The notes: generated from the sequence alone by a model not told the origin. 64,000 nt of DNA from Pseudomonas sp. LP_7_YM (GCF_004364435.1 NZ_SOCT01000003.1:248001-312000), one strand, 5' to 3'. Positions 1 to 9,214 are shown, numbered from the stretch's first letter. Made by a program: numbers and translations.

Positions 1-1
1 G

Positions 2-1396
2 ATCATCCCCGCCGACGAGTTGGACACGGTGATTGACAACATCGGCATCCCGCTCAGTGGTATCGACATGGCCTACAGCAGCAGTGGCACCATCGGCCCG
101 CAGGATGGTGATATTCAAGTCACGCTCAAGGAAGGTCATGCGCCGACAGCCGACTACGTCAAACGTCTGCGTGAAGCCCTGCCGCAGAGCTTTCCCGGCA
201 GCCAGTTCGCCTTCATGCCGGCGGACATCAGCAGCCAGATTCTTAACTTCGGCGCCCCCGCTCCACTGGACCTGAAAATCTCCGGGCCAAACGGCGAAGC
301 CAACCGCGCCTACGCGCTGGAACTGCAACGCCGACTGCAGCACGTGTCCGGCATCGCCGATCTGCGCATTCAGCAGTCCACCGGCTATCCATCACTGCAG
401 GTGAACGTCGACCGGCTGCGGGCCAAGCAGCTGGGGATCACCGAAAAAGACGTGACCACCAGCCTCGGCGCGTCGCTGGCCGGGACCTCGCAAGTGGCAC
501 CGACTTACTGGCTGAACCCGAAAAACGGTGTGTCTTATTCGGTGGTCGCAGCCACGCCGCAATACCGTCTGGACAGCCTGCCGACCCTCGAAGCCTTGCC
601 CATTACCGGCAGCGATGGGCAGTCGCAGATCCTTGGCGGGCTGGCCACCATCAAGCGGGTCGACAGCCCGGCCGTAGTCACCCACTACAACATCCAGCCG
701 ACGCTGGACCTGTACGCCAACGTGCAAGGCCGTGATCTGGGCGGTGTGGCGAAGGACGTGCAGAAGGTCATCGATGACATGGCGCACCTGCGCCCCAAAG
801 GCGCGGTGGTCAGCCTGCACGGCCAGATTGACGCCCTGCATGAAGCCTTCAGCGGTTTGAGCCTGGGTCTGCTCGGCGCGGTGGTGCTGATCTATTTACT
901 GATCGTGGTCAACTTCCAGTCCTGGGTGGACCCGTTCGTGATCATCACCGGCCTGCCCGCTGCCTTGGCCGGGATCGTCTGGATGCTGTTCCTCAGCGGC
1001 ACGTCGTTGTCGGTTCCGGCGCTGACCGGGGCCATCCTGTGCATGGGCGTTGCCACCGCCAACTCGATTCTGGTGGTGAGCTTCTGCCGCGAGCGTCTGG
1101 CCGAACATGGCGACGCCCTGCTCGCTGCAATGGAAGCCGGTTATACGCGCTTTCGCCCCGTATGCATGACGGCACTGGCGATGATCATCGGCATGCTGCC
1201 GCTGGCCATTTCCCAGGAACAGAACGCGCCGCTTGGCCGCGCGGTCATTGGCGGGCTGATCCTGGCCACCACTGCAACGCTGCTGTTCGTACCGGTGGTG
1301 TTCAGCCTGGTGCACCGTCATTCGCAACCCCGCTCGCTAAACCAGCATGCCGCACAAGAACGCAACACTGATGGAGAAACGCCCCATGTCGTCTGA
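2..1396 (+). CDS. RND efflux transporter permease, C-terminal part (5' end outside window)
   Basis: This is the C-terminal half of an inner-membrane RND-family multidrug efflux pump, which exchanges protons for drugs and drives export through an adaptor and an outer-membrane channel. The frame is open from the first bases of the window, so the gene starts upstream. What remains is a periplasmic porter and docking region (roughly the first 280 codons), then hydrophobic segments typical of TM8-TM12. A conserved GVATANSILVVSF stretch matches the GxxxxNxIL signature of TM10-11 in HAE-type pumps. It overlaps the adaptor gene by 11 bases, so the two are translationally coupled. The substrate cannot be told from this fragment. 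The family call is firm and a named pump is not possible. Confidence 0.93.
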   Translation: MIPADELDTVIDNIGIPLSGIDMAYSSSGTIGPQDGDIQVTLKEGHAPTADYVKRLREALPQSFPGSQFAFMPADISSQILNFGAPAPLDLKISGPNGEANRAYALELQRRLQHVSGIADLRIQQSTGYPSLQVNVDRLRAKQLGITEKDVTTSLGASLAGTSQVAPTYWLNPKNGVSYSVVAATPQYRLDSLPTLEALPITGSDGQSQILGGLATIKRVDSPAVVTHYNIQPTLDLYANVQGRDLGGVAKDVQKVIDDMAHLRPKGAVVSLHGQIDALHEAFSGLSLGLLGAVVLIYLLIVVNFQSWVDPFVIITGLPAALAGIVWMLFLSGTSLSVPALTGAILCMGVATANSILVVSFCRERLAEHGDALLAAMEAGYTRFRPVCMTALAMIIGMLPLAISQEQNAPLGRAVIGGLILATTATLLFVPVVFSLVHRHSQPRSLNQHAAQERNTDGETPHVV

Positions 1397-2552
1397 ACAC
1401 GCCCCTTCGCGCAAACGCCTGATGCTCACCGGCATCGGCGGACTGACCCTGGCGGCGCTGCTGGTCGCCAACGGCCTGGCCGCGCGGACCCGCCATGACC
1501 ACGCGGTCGCCGCCTGGACCGAAAGCCAGTCAGTGCCGGTGGTCACGGTGGTCTCACCCTCCAAGGCGGCTCAAGGCGATACCTTGCAGTTACCGGCACG
1601 CCTGGACGCCTGGAGCAAGGCTTCGATCAATGCCCGGGTCAGCGGTTACCTGAAAGACTGGACCGCCGATATCGGCGCCCGGGTGCAGGCCGGTCAGGTG
1701 CTCGCGCACATCGACAGCCCGGAACTGGACCAGCAACTGGCACAGACTCGCGCTCATCTGGCGCAGCAGCAGGCCAATGCGCGCATCGCTGAAACCACCG
1801 CGCAACGCTGGCAGCATCTGCTGGCCACGCATTCGGTATCGCAACAGGAGGTGGACGAAAAACTGTCCGCCGCCATTGCTGCGAAAGCCGATGCCCAAGC
1901 CGCTGTCGCGGATTATCAACGCCTGACGGACCTGGCCGCCTACAAGACCATTCGCGCACCGTTCAGCGGCACGATTACCGCGCGCAATACCGATATCGGC
2001 CAGTTGATCAAGGCCGACAACGGTGGCGGCACACCGCTGTTCAGCATGGCCGACACGCATCGCCTGCGCCTGTACGTGCCGGTGCCGCAAAACTACGCCA
2101 GCGTCATTCGTCCCGGCATGCAGGTGCAATTGACGGTGCCCGAACATCCGGCGCAGGTTTACAAGGCAACGCTGCTGGGCGATTCCACGGCGATCGATCC
2201 GCGCTCCGGCACCTTGCTGGCGCAGTTCGTCGCCGAGAACCCTGACGGGGCTCTGCTCCCCGGCGACTATGCCGACGCCACCTTGCCGGTCGCAGCGGGT
2301 AGCCATGGGGTGAGCATCCCGGCCAGCGCACTGGTGTTCCGCGCCCAAGGCACGCAAGTGGCAACTCTGGATAACGCCGGTCACGTGCACCTGCGCAACA
2401 TTCACATCGCCATGGACCTGGGGGATCGGCTGGTGATCGATCAAGGGCTGCAAGCCACCGACAAGGTCATCGATAACCCGCCCGATGCCCTGCGCGAAAA
2501 CGATCCCGTGCAACTGGCGAACGTTGGAGGTCAGCATGCGCCTAAGGCTTGA
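1386..2552 (+). CDS. RND efflux periplasmic adaptor (membrane fusion protein)
   Basis: Periplasmic adaptor subunit of the RND pump encoded just upstream, bridging pump and outer-membrane channel. The start chosen is the ATG at 1386, preceded by GGAG at 1373-1376 (9-base spacing). A longer frame from 1347 lacks such a site. The 388-residue product has an N-terminal hydrophobic anchor (about residues 10-31). A split biotinyl/lipoyl domain is visible (GARVQAGQVLAHIDSPELD), then a helical hairpin rich in Ala and Gln, the second lipoyl half (TIRAPFSGTITARNTDIGQ), and beta-barrel and membrane-proximal regions. It lies between pump and outer-membrane genes with overlaps on both sides, so the three form one operon. 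The adaptor family is secure; drug specificity is unknown. Confidence 0.93.
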   Translation: MSSEHAPSRKRLMLTGIGGLTLAALLVANGLAARTRHDHAVAAWTESQSVPVVTVVSPSKAAQGDTLQLPARLDAWSKASINARVSGYLKDWTADIGARVQAGQVLAHIDSPELDQQLAQTRAHLAQQQANARIAETTAQRWQHLLATHSVSQQEVDEKLSAAIAAKADAQAAVADYQRLTDLAAYKTIRAPFSGTITARNTDIGQLIKADNGGGTPLFSMADTHRLRLYVPVPQNYASVIRPGMQVQLTVPEHPAQVYKATLLGDSTAIDPRSGTLLAQFVAENPDGALLPGDYADATLPVAAGSHGVSIPASALVFRAQGTQVATLDNAGHVHLRNIHIAMDLGDRLVIDQGLQATDKVIDNPPDALRENDPVQLANVGGQHAPKA

Positions 2553-3957
2553 AGGTCTGGCTTTGGCACTGGTCATGGCCGGCGCCATGACGTTGCAGGG
2601 TTGCTCACTGGCGCCGACCTATCACGCGCCGACCGTGACACTCCCCGCCCACTACAAGGAAGATGCAGGCCCTTGGCACCCTGCCCGACCTGCCGATCAG
2701 GTGCAAACTGCATGGTGGCAGGTGTTCCAGGACAAACAGCTCGATGACCTGCAACAGCAACTGCTCAAGGCCAACCCCGATCTGGCTGCGGCCCTGGCCC
2801 ATTACGACGCCTCTCAGGCTTACGCCAGTCAGTTGCACGCCGGATTGTTCCCGCAGATCAAGGCCAGCATCAGCCCGCTGCGCCAGCGTCAGTCGGAACA
2901 CAGGCCGTTGCGCGGCACGACGCAACCTTCGGTGTACAACAGTGACACTGCCGGTTTCAGCCTGAGTTTCGACCCGGACCTTTGGGGCAGGATTCGCAAT
3001 CAGGTCGCCGCCGGTGATGCACAGGCACAGGCTGGGACCGATGATCTGGCCGTGGCGCGGCTGAGCCTGCAACGCCAGCTGGCGACGCTTTACATTCAAG
3101 CCCGAGGCCTGGACGCGCAAAGCCGGATCCTCAAGACGTCGCTGGACGACTACACCCAGGCCCTGCAACTGACCCGTGATCGCTACGAAGGCAAGATTGC
3201 CTCGGAACTCGACCTGACCCGCGCCCAGAGCCAACTGGCCGAAGCCCAGGCGCAACTGGACGATGTGAAGGCACAAAGTGACCTTAGCGAACACGCCATC
3301 GCCGAACTGGTCGGCGTGTTGCCCAGCGACTTTGCCCTGGTGCACGACGCCCAGCCATTGAAGCTGCCAGACATCCCTCAAGCCCTGCCCGGCAGTGTGT
3401 TACAGCAGCGACCGGACATCGCTGCGGCGGAGCGTCGGGTGTTCGCAGCAAACGCCAATATCGGCGTGGCGAAGGCGGCCTGGTATCCGGACTTCAGTCT
3501 GACCGGCCTGTTGGGCGGGCAAACGGGAGGCAGCGGCAACCTGCTGGCGGCAGCCAATCGATACTGGGCGTTGGGTCCGCTGGTCAATCTGCCGATCTTC
3601 GACGGCGGGCGCCGTCGCGCCAACGAACGCCAGGCCCGCGCCGAATTCGAGGAAGCTGCCGCGCAGTACCACAGCCAGGTGCTCAAGGCGGTGCGCGAAG
3701 TGGAAGACAACCTCGGGCAACTGCGCGACTTGCAGCAGGAATCACAGGACCAGCAAGCCGCTGTGGACGCTGCGCAAAGCACTGAACGCATGGCCACCAG
3801 CAGCTATGAAGCAGGGGCTGTGAATTACCTCGACGTGGTCACCGCCCAGACCACTGCCCTGCAAGCTCAGAGAAGATTTCAGGTGCTGGACACTAGCCGC
3901 TTGCAGGCCAGTGTCGGGTTGGCGGTGGCGTTGGGTGGTGGATGGAAAGCGGGTTGA
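2536..3957 (+). CDS. Efflux outer-membrane lipoprotein, NodT/OprM family
   Basis: Outer-membrane channel subunit completing the tripartite RND pump. The start at ATG 2536 is supported by a GGAGG at 2526-2530 and gives a lipoprotein signal peptide with lipobox LQGC, Cys23 being the predicted lipidation site. A longer upstream frame has no signal peptide. The 473-residue length is standard for the NodT/OprM family. The two repeated TolC-type helical regions are visible, with the second repeat marked by LQQRPDIAAAERRVFAANANIG and a later FDGGRRRANE segment. The gene overlaps the adaptor gene by 17 bases. No terminator with a T-run follows; a strong hairpin lies 50 bases downstream in the convergent intergenic gap. 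Confidence 0.93.
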   Translation: MRLRLEGLALALVMAGAMTLQGCSLAPTYHAPTVTLPAHYKEDAGPWHPARPADQVQTAWWQVFQDKQLDDLQQQLLKANPDLAAALAHYDASQAYASQLHAGLFPQIKASISPLRQRQSEHRPLRGTTQPSVYNSDTAGFSLSFDPDLWGRIRNQVAAGDAQAQAGTDDLAVARLSLQRQLATLYIQARGLDAQSRILKTSLDDYTQALQLTRDRYEGKIASELDLTRAQSQLAEAQAQLDDVKAQSDLSEHAIAELVGVLPSDFALVHDAQPLKLPDIPQALPGSVLQQRPDIAAAERRVFAANANIGVAKAAWYPDFSLTGLLGGQTGGSGNLLAAANRYWALGPLVNLPIFDGGRRRANERQARAEFEEAAAQYHSQVLKAVREVEDNLGQLRDLQQESQDQQAAVDAAQSTERMATSSYEAGAVNYLDVVTAQTTALQAQRRFQVLDTSRLQASVGLAVALGGGWKAG

Positions 3958-4006
3958 TCGTCACGTTTGAACCGTAGGCAGACATCGCAAATCAGAAATG
4001 CCAAAG

Positions 4007-4048
4007 AACGCGGCACGCCAATCCATCCGCAGGTTGGCCTGCCGCGTT
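4007..4048. repeat. 15-bp inverted repeat in convergent gap
   Basis: Arms 4007-4021 and 4034-4048 are complementary at 14 of 15 positions around a 12-base loop. The element sits between the 3' ends of two convergent genes (3957 and 4156). It lacks a clear T-run on either strand, so it may be a bidirectional terminator-like hairpin or a REP-like element. The pairing is seen directly; the function is inferred. Confidence 0.55.
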
Positions 4049-4155
4049 TGCGGGCACGCGTATCCCTCGCTCCACGATATGCATCACGGGGCTTCAAGCA
4101 ACTGGCTCCTGCTGCGTCGGGTCGAGCGGCACTGAGCTCGACCCCAACAAATCCA

Positions 4156-5538
4156 TCAGCGCTGTGTAGCGCCTTCGACAGGCTCGATGCGCACGTTATC
4201 CAGCACAATCTTCGTAGCGTCTTCGCCCAATGAGCCCAGGGTGATGTGTTCGGGCGCCTCCACGACCACACTGTAGGTGCCGAAACGCATCTGGCCGGGC
4301 GTAGCGCCGTCGTACAACTCGTGGTATTTGCCCGTCATGCTTTCGCCGACAAAACAGTATTCATTGCAGCCCCAGTCGAAAGTCACGCGTAGGGGTCCCT
4401 GCCCTTTGACCCCAAAAGACAGCGTGCTGTTTGCGACCGCATAGTGACCCTTGATGGAGGCCGATGGCAGCGGATCATCACGCACTTCGCCGGACGGGTC
4501 GGTCAGCAGGAATTCCAGCCCATTTGAAATCACCCGCCGGTAAGTGCCCGCAGGCACATCCTCAAAGTCGGCGTGCAGCCTCTGGTTTCCGGGATCAAGG
4601 CCCTGATCGGCAGAAGAGTAGCGGAAGGTCACCGGCTGACTGTGATTTTTGGGTAGCTCGATGCGCAGGATCGGCAGCGCTACACCGTATGCATCGTAAT
4701 AGCGGATTTGATCAATCCAGGCCTTGGTCCGCGCCTCCAGTTCAGTGTTCGAACCGCTCAGGTAGACGAAGGCAACCATGGGCAGCGTTGCGCCGATCCC
4801 AGGCTGCCAGGTACTCACGATCAACTCGTTATTGGTTTGCCACACCTGCTCGGACGACGTCTGATGCGACACGGCTGATGCGTCGAACCACCGACCGGGC
4901 GAACCTGCTTTCGGGCGCAGATCCCAGCCACAAGGTGGCGCGTACTCTCCGTATTTAGCGATCCATTGGCGAGCGGTCAGAATGCCCAATGGCTGGCAAG
5001 GCACGGTCGTTTCCGGATTGGACCGCGACGGCCCGCACCCCTGCAACGTGTCACGCTCCCAGGTATTCGCATCCCTTGGAAAGGTGCAAAGCACGTCAAG
5101 GGCATACTTGCCCGCCGGCGCCCGGTCATTGGGATAGAACAGCAAGCCGTTGCGGGCATCTACCAGGATATTGGAAAAAGTCTGATCCTGTCTCAGCCAA
5201 GCAAATGAAATGCCACCTTTGGTGATGGCACCGGGGCTTGGGTCCCAGGGAAGGTAGGCCCGATTAGTGGTAGTCAATCTGATCCAGACACCACTGCACA
5301 GGTACGCAGGTTTATTGATGCCACCGCAGTCGACGGTCCTGTCGTTGTACCAGCTCTGAAGCAGTGCGAGCGCCTGTTCGCCGCGCTGATTCAGCTGTCC
5401 GGCGACGCCAGAGGTGGGGGCTGCGTGTTTCGCGATCTGAATCCGGGCAGGAGCGGTAGGCGGCGCGGGAGTATCGACTGTGGTGCCGGAACAGGCAGCC
5501 AGCAACAGTACGAGTGATAACGCGAAGAGGGTTCGCAT
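4156..5538 (-). CDS. Halovibrin-like (HvnC-type) secreted lipoprotein
   Basis: A 460-residue exported protein with a lipoprotein signal peptide (lipobox LLAAC, Cys16), followed by a Pro/Ala/Thr-rich linker of about 25 residues. The mature part begins with a conserved SGVAGQLNQRGEQALALLQ segment and WYNDRTVDCGG. It contains several Cys pairs (for example ALDVLCTF...GCGPS and CNEYC) that suggest disulfides and periplasmic or surface location. From memory, this N-terminal pattern resembles Pseudomonas proteins annotated as halovibrin HvnC or HvnA, named after Vibrio fischeri halovibrin. I see no clear ADP-ribosyltransferase active site, so enzymatic activity should not be assumed. It is transcribed alone, convergent with the efflux operon. 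Confidence 0.65.
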   Translation of the reverse strand: MRTLFALSLVLLLAACSGTTVDTPAPPTAPARIQIAKHAAPTSGVAGQLNQRGEQALALLQSWYNDRTVDCGGINKPAYLCSGVWIRLTTTNRAYLPWDPSPGAITKGGISFAWLRQDQTFSNILVDARNGLLFYPNDRAPAGKYALDVLCTFPRDANTWERDTLQGCGPSRSNPETTVPCQPLGILTARQWIAKYGEYAPPCGWDLRPKAGSPGRWFDASAVSHQTSSEQVWQTNNELIVSTWQPGIGATLPMVAFVYLSGSNTELEARTKAWIDQIRYYDAYGVALPILRIELPKNHSQPVTFRYSSADQGLDPGNQRLHADFEDVPAGTYRRVISNGLEFLLTDPSGEVRDDPLPSASIKGHYAVANSTLSFGVKGQGPLRVTFDWGCNEYCFVGESMTGKYHELYDGATPGQMRFGTYSVVVEAPEHITLGSLGEDATKIVLDNVRIEPVEGATQR

Positions 5539-5779
5539 GGTAGATCACCTCAGTCACTTGAATGAGGCGGCACTGAAACAAGCGTTACGCCGAAAGCCTC
5601 CTGGCATCTCGATCAGTCCCGCTCCGTGGGAACTGCTCTAGCGTCACGCCGCATCAGGCGACGTTTTATCGAGGCCAGGTAGAACGGCGTACCGCTGATC
5701 ATTTAAAGCCTAGCAGACGGCGCCGTACACACATTGTCATAGCAGCGCGGCTTGCCGGCAGTGGGGCATCCGACCGCTA

Positions 5780-5820
5780 CCGCCGCCGAGCTGGACGGCT
5801 ACAGGGACGGGCGGCGGCGG
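5780..5820 (-). repeat. Hairpin downstream of amidohydrolase gene
   Basis: Perfect 9-base arms (CCGCCGCCG at 5780-5788 and CGGCGGCGG at 5812-5820) lie 11 bases past the stop of the amidohydrolase gene. No U-tract follows on the minus strand, so termination would be weak or Rho-assisted. The rest of the 5539-5830 gap shows nothing firm. Confidence 0.35.
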
Positions 5821-5830
5821 ACAAAATGCT

Positions 5831-6676
5831 TCAGGCCTCGACCATCGAAAAATCGAACAGCACCTGGGGCGCTTCGATCAGCAACGAGCGCATCACTTGA
5901 GGGGTACAGCCCAATGCGTGTAATTGCTCGACCACCTGGGTGTAGTTCACCTGCCCCTCGTGCTGCGTATGCGGCCAGTCGCTGCCCCACACCAGGCGCT
6001 GCTGGCCGAAACTCTCCATCAGCAAGGGCAGCGCGGCACAAGCGAAGTCAAGGTTTTGCTGTTCGCTGCCTTCCAGGCGATAGATGCCCGAGACCTTCAG
6101 CCACAGCTGACCGCAGAGGCCCAGCTCGAGCATCTCGCGCAGGCCGGGTTGGTCCAGCCCAAGTCGCGCGTCGGGCCGCCCGAAATGATCGACCACGACC
6201 TTCACCCCAAATGGCAACAGCCCACGAACCAGCGCCGGGATATCCGCCACGTGCCGATGCAACTCCACGTGCCAGTCAAGCTCGGCGATATGGCCGAACA
6301 GGATCTTCCACTGCGGTTCGGAAAAATCCGGCAGTGCCTTGCCCATCAGGTTCAGGCGAATACCGACCACGCCGAGACGATCCATCTCGTCCAGTTGCGT
6401 GCGGCTGATGTCGTGATCGACTACCACCACTCCGCGCAGTTGCGCAGGGGCTTGTTGCAGCGCATCAAGCAGAAAGCTGTTATCGCTGCCGAGAAAGCTT
6501 GGTTGTACCAGCACACCATGGCTCAGGCCGTGGTCTTGCAGGTTTTGCTGATACGCCGCCAGCGTGGCGTCGTAGTCGGGTGAATAGCGTCTTGCCGATG
6601 TCAGATCCAGCTCCCTGCTGAATACGTGTGCGTGGCCGTCGATGCCGAGAATCGACGCGGGAAAGGTATCGGACAT
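5831..6676 (-). CDS. Amidohydrolase-family hydrolase (PDC hydrolase/lactonase-like)
   Basis: Metal-dependent TIM-barrel hydrolase of the amidohydrolase_2 group, which includes 2-pyrone-4,6-dicarboxylate lactonase and related lactonases. The 281-residue protein starts with the DGHAHVF metal-binding motif (His15 and His17). Later come WHVELHRHV, VVVDHFGRPD and a C-terminal VWGSDWPHTQ, which supply the remaining His and Asp residues expected in this family. ATG 6676 is preferred over the in-frame ATG at 6685 because a GAGA lies at suitable spacing. It is followed upstream on the same strand by an MFS transporter and a GntR regulator. This suggests that an organic acid or lactone is imported and then hydrolysed. 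The exact substrate is unknown. Confidence 0.8.
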   Translation of the reverse strand: MSDTFPASILGIDGHAHVFSRELDLTSARRYSPDYDATLAAYQQNLQDHGLSHGVLVQPSFLGSDNSFLLDALQQAPAQLRGVVVVDHDISRTQLDEMDRLGVVGIRLNLMGKALPDFSEPQWKILFGHIAELDWHVELHRHVADIPALVRGLLPFGVKVVVDHFGRPDARLGLDQPGLREMLELGLCGQLWLKVSGIYRLEGSEQQNLDFACAALPLLMESFGQQRLVWGSDWPHTQHEGQVNYTQVVEQLHALGCTPQVMRSLLIEAPQVLFDFSMVEA

Positions 6677-6745
6677 GGGTCTCATCTATCGAAGAAAAAT
6701 GCGCGGCCTCTGGCCTGAAGCCGGAACACCGCGCAGGAAGGAATA

Positions 6746-8035
6746 TCAGGCGCTGGCAGTTTCTTTATCCGGAGTGGCCCCCTGAGCGACGGCTGCGCTG
6801 GCCTCCAGGCTGCGACCACGGGTTTCCGGCAGGCACAGTGCGGCGATTACGGCCACACCATAGGCAATACCGGCATCGATACCGATGGCCGAGCCCAGCG
6901 ACATCGACTCGCTCATGTGACCGACCAGAAACGGAAACACCGAGGACAACACGCGACCGAAGTTGTAGCAGAAGCCCACCCCTGCCCCGCGCACGTCAGC
7001 GGGGTACAACTCGTTGAACAACGCACCCAGGCTGGCCGGTATGCCGGCAGCGAAGAAGCCCAGCGGGAACCCCAGGAACAGCATTTCGGTATTGGTCAAC
7101 GGCAGGAACACATAGCACTGCACGGTGATCACGCAGCACAGGGCGAACAGCACGATGTTCATGCGACGGCCGATGCGGTCGATCAAAAAACCACTGGCCA
7201 CGCAGCCACACCAGAACGCGACAATGATCACCGCCAGATAGCCACCGGAGTTGAGCACCGATAGATTACGTTCGGTCTTGAGGAAAGTCGGCAGCCAGGT
7301 CATCACCGCGTGGTAGCCACCGTGGGCGCCCAGCCCGAGCAATCCGCCAAGCAGGGTCACGCGAATCAGTTCAGGACGGAAAATACCGGCCAGGGATTTG
7401 AAGAAACTCTGCGGAATGGCCTGCTCTTTTTGCAGACGCTGAAAGCTGTCTGGTTCCTCGACGTTGCGACGTACCCAAATGATCAGGAACGATGGCAACA
7501 GACCGACCAGGAACATCACGCGCCAGGCGATATCAGCAGGCACGAACGAATAGATAAGCGTAAATACGCCCACCGCCAGGCCCCAACCCACTGCCCAGGC
7601 GCTTTGCACGGTGCCCATGACCTTGCCGCGGTACTTGGGGTTGATCGTCTCGGCCATCAGCACCGCACCGGCCGCCCATTCGCCACCGATGCCGAAGCCT
7701 TGCAGGGCCTTGACCACCAGCAGCGAGCTGAAGCCGGTGACGAATGCGGACAGGAACGTGAAGAAGGAGAACCAGAGAATCATCCATTGCAGGGTGCGCA
7801 CGCGACCGTAACGGTCCGAAAGCGTACCACCGACCCAACCACCCAATGCCGAAGTGATCAGGGTCACACCACTGATCAGCCCGGCATCGCCCTTGCTCAA
7901 GGCGAAAGCGGCGATCAGTGCCGGGATGGCCAGACCGAACATCTGGACTTCAAGGGCGTCCAGCGACCAACCACCGAAGCAGGCCCAGAACGTTTTGCGC
8001 TCACGAGGAGTGATTTGGCGATACCAATTGAACAT
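6746..8035 (-). CDS. MFS metabolite:H+ symporter
   Basis: Inner-membrane major facilitator transporter of 429 residues with about 12 hydrophobic segments. The loop 2-3 signature is GGTLSDRYGRVRTL and a related DRIGRR is in the second half. The N-terminus (TFWACFGGWSLDALEVQ) is typical of the sialate/aromatic-acid symporter branches. The start at ATG 8035 has AAGGA eight bases upstream. A longer open frame reaching 8275 would add about 80 non-membrane residues and is rejected. It lies 70 bases upstream of the amidohydrolase gene on the same strand, so the two probably form a transport-plus-degradation operon controlled by the GntR gene next to it. The substrate is unknown. Confidence 0.88.
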   Translation of the reverse strand: MFNWYRQITPRERKTFWACFGGWSLDALEVQMFGLAIPALIAAFALSKGDAGLISGVTLITSALGGWVGGTLSDRYGRVRTLQWMILWFSFFTFLSAFVTGFSSLLVVKALQGFGIGGEWAAGAVLMAETINPKYRGKVMGTVQSAWAVGWGLAVGVFTLIYSFVPADIAWRVMFLVGLLPSFLIIWVRRNVEEPDSFQRLQKEQAIPQSFFKSLAGIFRPELIRVTLLGGLLGLGAHGGYHAVMTWLPTFLKTERNLSVLNSGGYLAVIIVAFWCGCVASGFLIDRIGRRMNIVLFALCCVITVQCYVFLPLTNTEMLFLGFPLGFFAAGIPASLGALFNELYPADVRGAGVGFCYNFGRVLSSVFPFLVGHMSESMSLGSAIGIDAGIAYGVAVIAALCLPETRGRSLEASAAVAQGATPDKETASA

Positions 8036-8237
8036 GGTTTTTGTCCTTATGCAGGTGAAGCGGCAGTTATTGTTGAGCCCGTTCTGAATGACAGGCTTGT
8101 TTGAAAATGGCCCTTGAATCGCGGTCTCCCCTGCGGGAGCAAATTCAATCGCCAGGCGCCAATACATCCCCGTCGCCTGATCCATCTTTCGCGAATCAAT
8201 TCGCCACCGCAGGATCCGTGGTGAAGTCCGGTGTGAG

Positions 8238-8969
8238 TTATCGAATATCCACGCTGTAACGAAAATGGCTCGCATGGCCCCGGGAGCGACGCCATTCCAA
8301 CGGCTGACCGGCGTAATTGCGCGCCAGACGCTCGATCACCACGACCGGGCTGCCGGCCGGCACCTGCAGCAAACGCCCGTGCACGTCGCTGACCGCTTCG
8401 GCCGTCAGGGTCTCTTCAGCGTACGCAACGACCTGACCGCACAACTGTTCGTAGAGTGGATAAAGCAAGGGGCCATGGCGGCTGAAATCGGTTTCGAGCA
8501 AGGTCTGGAATTGCACCTGCGGCAGCCAAATCTCTTCGGCGAGCACCGGCTGGGCATCGAGCAACCGCAGGCGGATCATGCGAATCACCGGAGCATCCAG
8601 CGCCAGCCCCAGCGCTTGGGAAACAGCCGAAGGCGCGCTCACCGGCTCAATGGACAGGATGCGACTCTCGGGCACCTGACGTTCGCCTGAGACACTCTGA
8701 AAGCGGAAGAACCTGAACAGGGAAGACTGAAACTGCGGACGCCGAATGAAGGTGCCACGCCCCTGCTGGCGCTCGAGGATGTTCTCGTTGACCAACATGT
8801 CGATAGCCTTGCGCACGGTGCCGGTGGACAGGCAGTACTCGCTGGACAATGCAGCTTCGGTGGGAATGGCTTCCCCCGGACGCCAACGATTATTGGCGAT
8901 CTGCTCAGCCAATTGATCACGCAGGCGTTGATAAAGCGGTAGGCGGACATCACTGGATAACTGATTCAT
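8238..8969 (-). CDS. GntR-family regulator, HutC/UTRA type
   Basis: DNA-binding regulator of 243 residues. The N-terminal winged helix (residues about 8-75) contains RPGEAIPTEAALSSEYCLSTGTVRKAIDMLVNENIL, given here as the landmark from RPGEAIPTEAAL to NENIL. The C-terminal UTRA ligand-binding domain (about 95-235) includes IRMIRLRLLDAQPV and a closing GQPLEWRRSRGHASHFRYSVDI, typical of HutC-like proteins. It precedes the MFS and amidohydrolase genes on the same strand and probably represses them until the pathway substrate binds. An AT-rich imperfect palindrome at 8991-9010 lies 22 bases upstream of its start codon and is a candidate autoregulatory operator. The ribosome site is weak. Family firm, ligand unknown. 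Confidence 0.9.
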   Translation of the reverse strand: MNQLSSDVRLPLYQRLRDQLAEQIANNRWRPGEAIPTEAALSSEYCLSTGTVRKAIDMLVNENILERQQGRGTFIRRPQFQSSLFRFFRFQSVSGERQVPESRILSIEPVSAPSAVSQALGLALDAPVIRMIRLRLLDAQPVLAEEIWLPQVQFQTLLETDFSRHGPLLYPLYEQLCGQVVAYAEETLTAEAVSDVHGRLLQVPAGSPVVVIERLARNYAGQPLEWRRSRGHASHFRYSVDIR

Positions 8970-8990
8970 GGCGGCGCTTCGCTGTCTGAT

Positions 8991-9010
8991 TTATATAGTC
9001 ATCTATATGA
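8991..9010 (-). promoter_or_regulatory. Candidate GntR operator/promoter
   Basis: The imperfect palindrome TATATAG-TCAT-CTATATG (6 of 7 arm matches, plus an outer T-A pair) lies just upstream of the GntR start codon in a GC-rich genome. It overlaps TATA-like -10 sequence. HutC-type regulators commonly bind such sites at their own promoters. Function inferred. Confidence 0.4.
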
Positions 9011-9214
9011 ATAGTCGCGAAGTATTGTCTCGAACCGGTCAATCGTCAAGGAGCGATAGGGTGTCTGGCAGACCAACGGTGGAGGTGGACAGGGGCCAGC
9101 AGGGTAAAACTTTTCGCAGGCAACCTGCCCAACGCCGTACGCGACAGCCCGGTAAGCAGCACGTTTTCAAGTAGAAGCAGCGAGGGGGGGAAACAAATAA
9201 ACACCCCTGTCGGA

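Noticed and set aside
5620..5665. Terminator-like hairpin with TTTT on the plus strand in the 5539-5830 gap
   Set aside because: No plus-strand gene precedes it, and the minus-strand genes on both sides make a plus-strand terminator unneeded. The stem is also interrupted.
8036..8275. N-terminal extension of the MFS transporter
   Set aside because: About 80 non-membrane residues without homology-like pattern; ATG 8035 has a good ribosome site and starts right before TM1.
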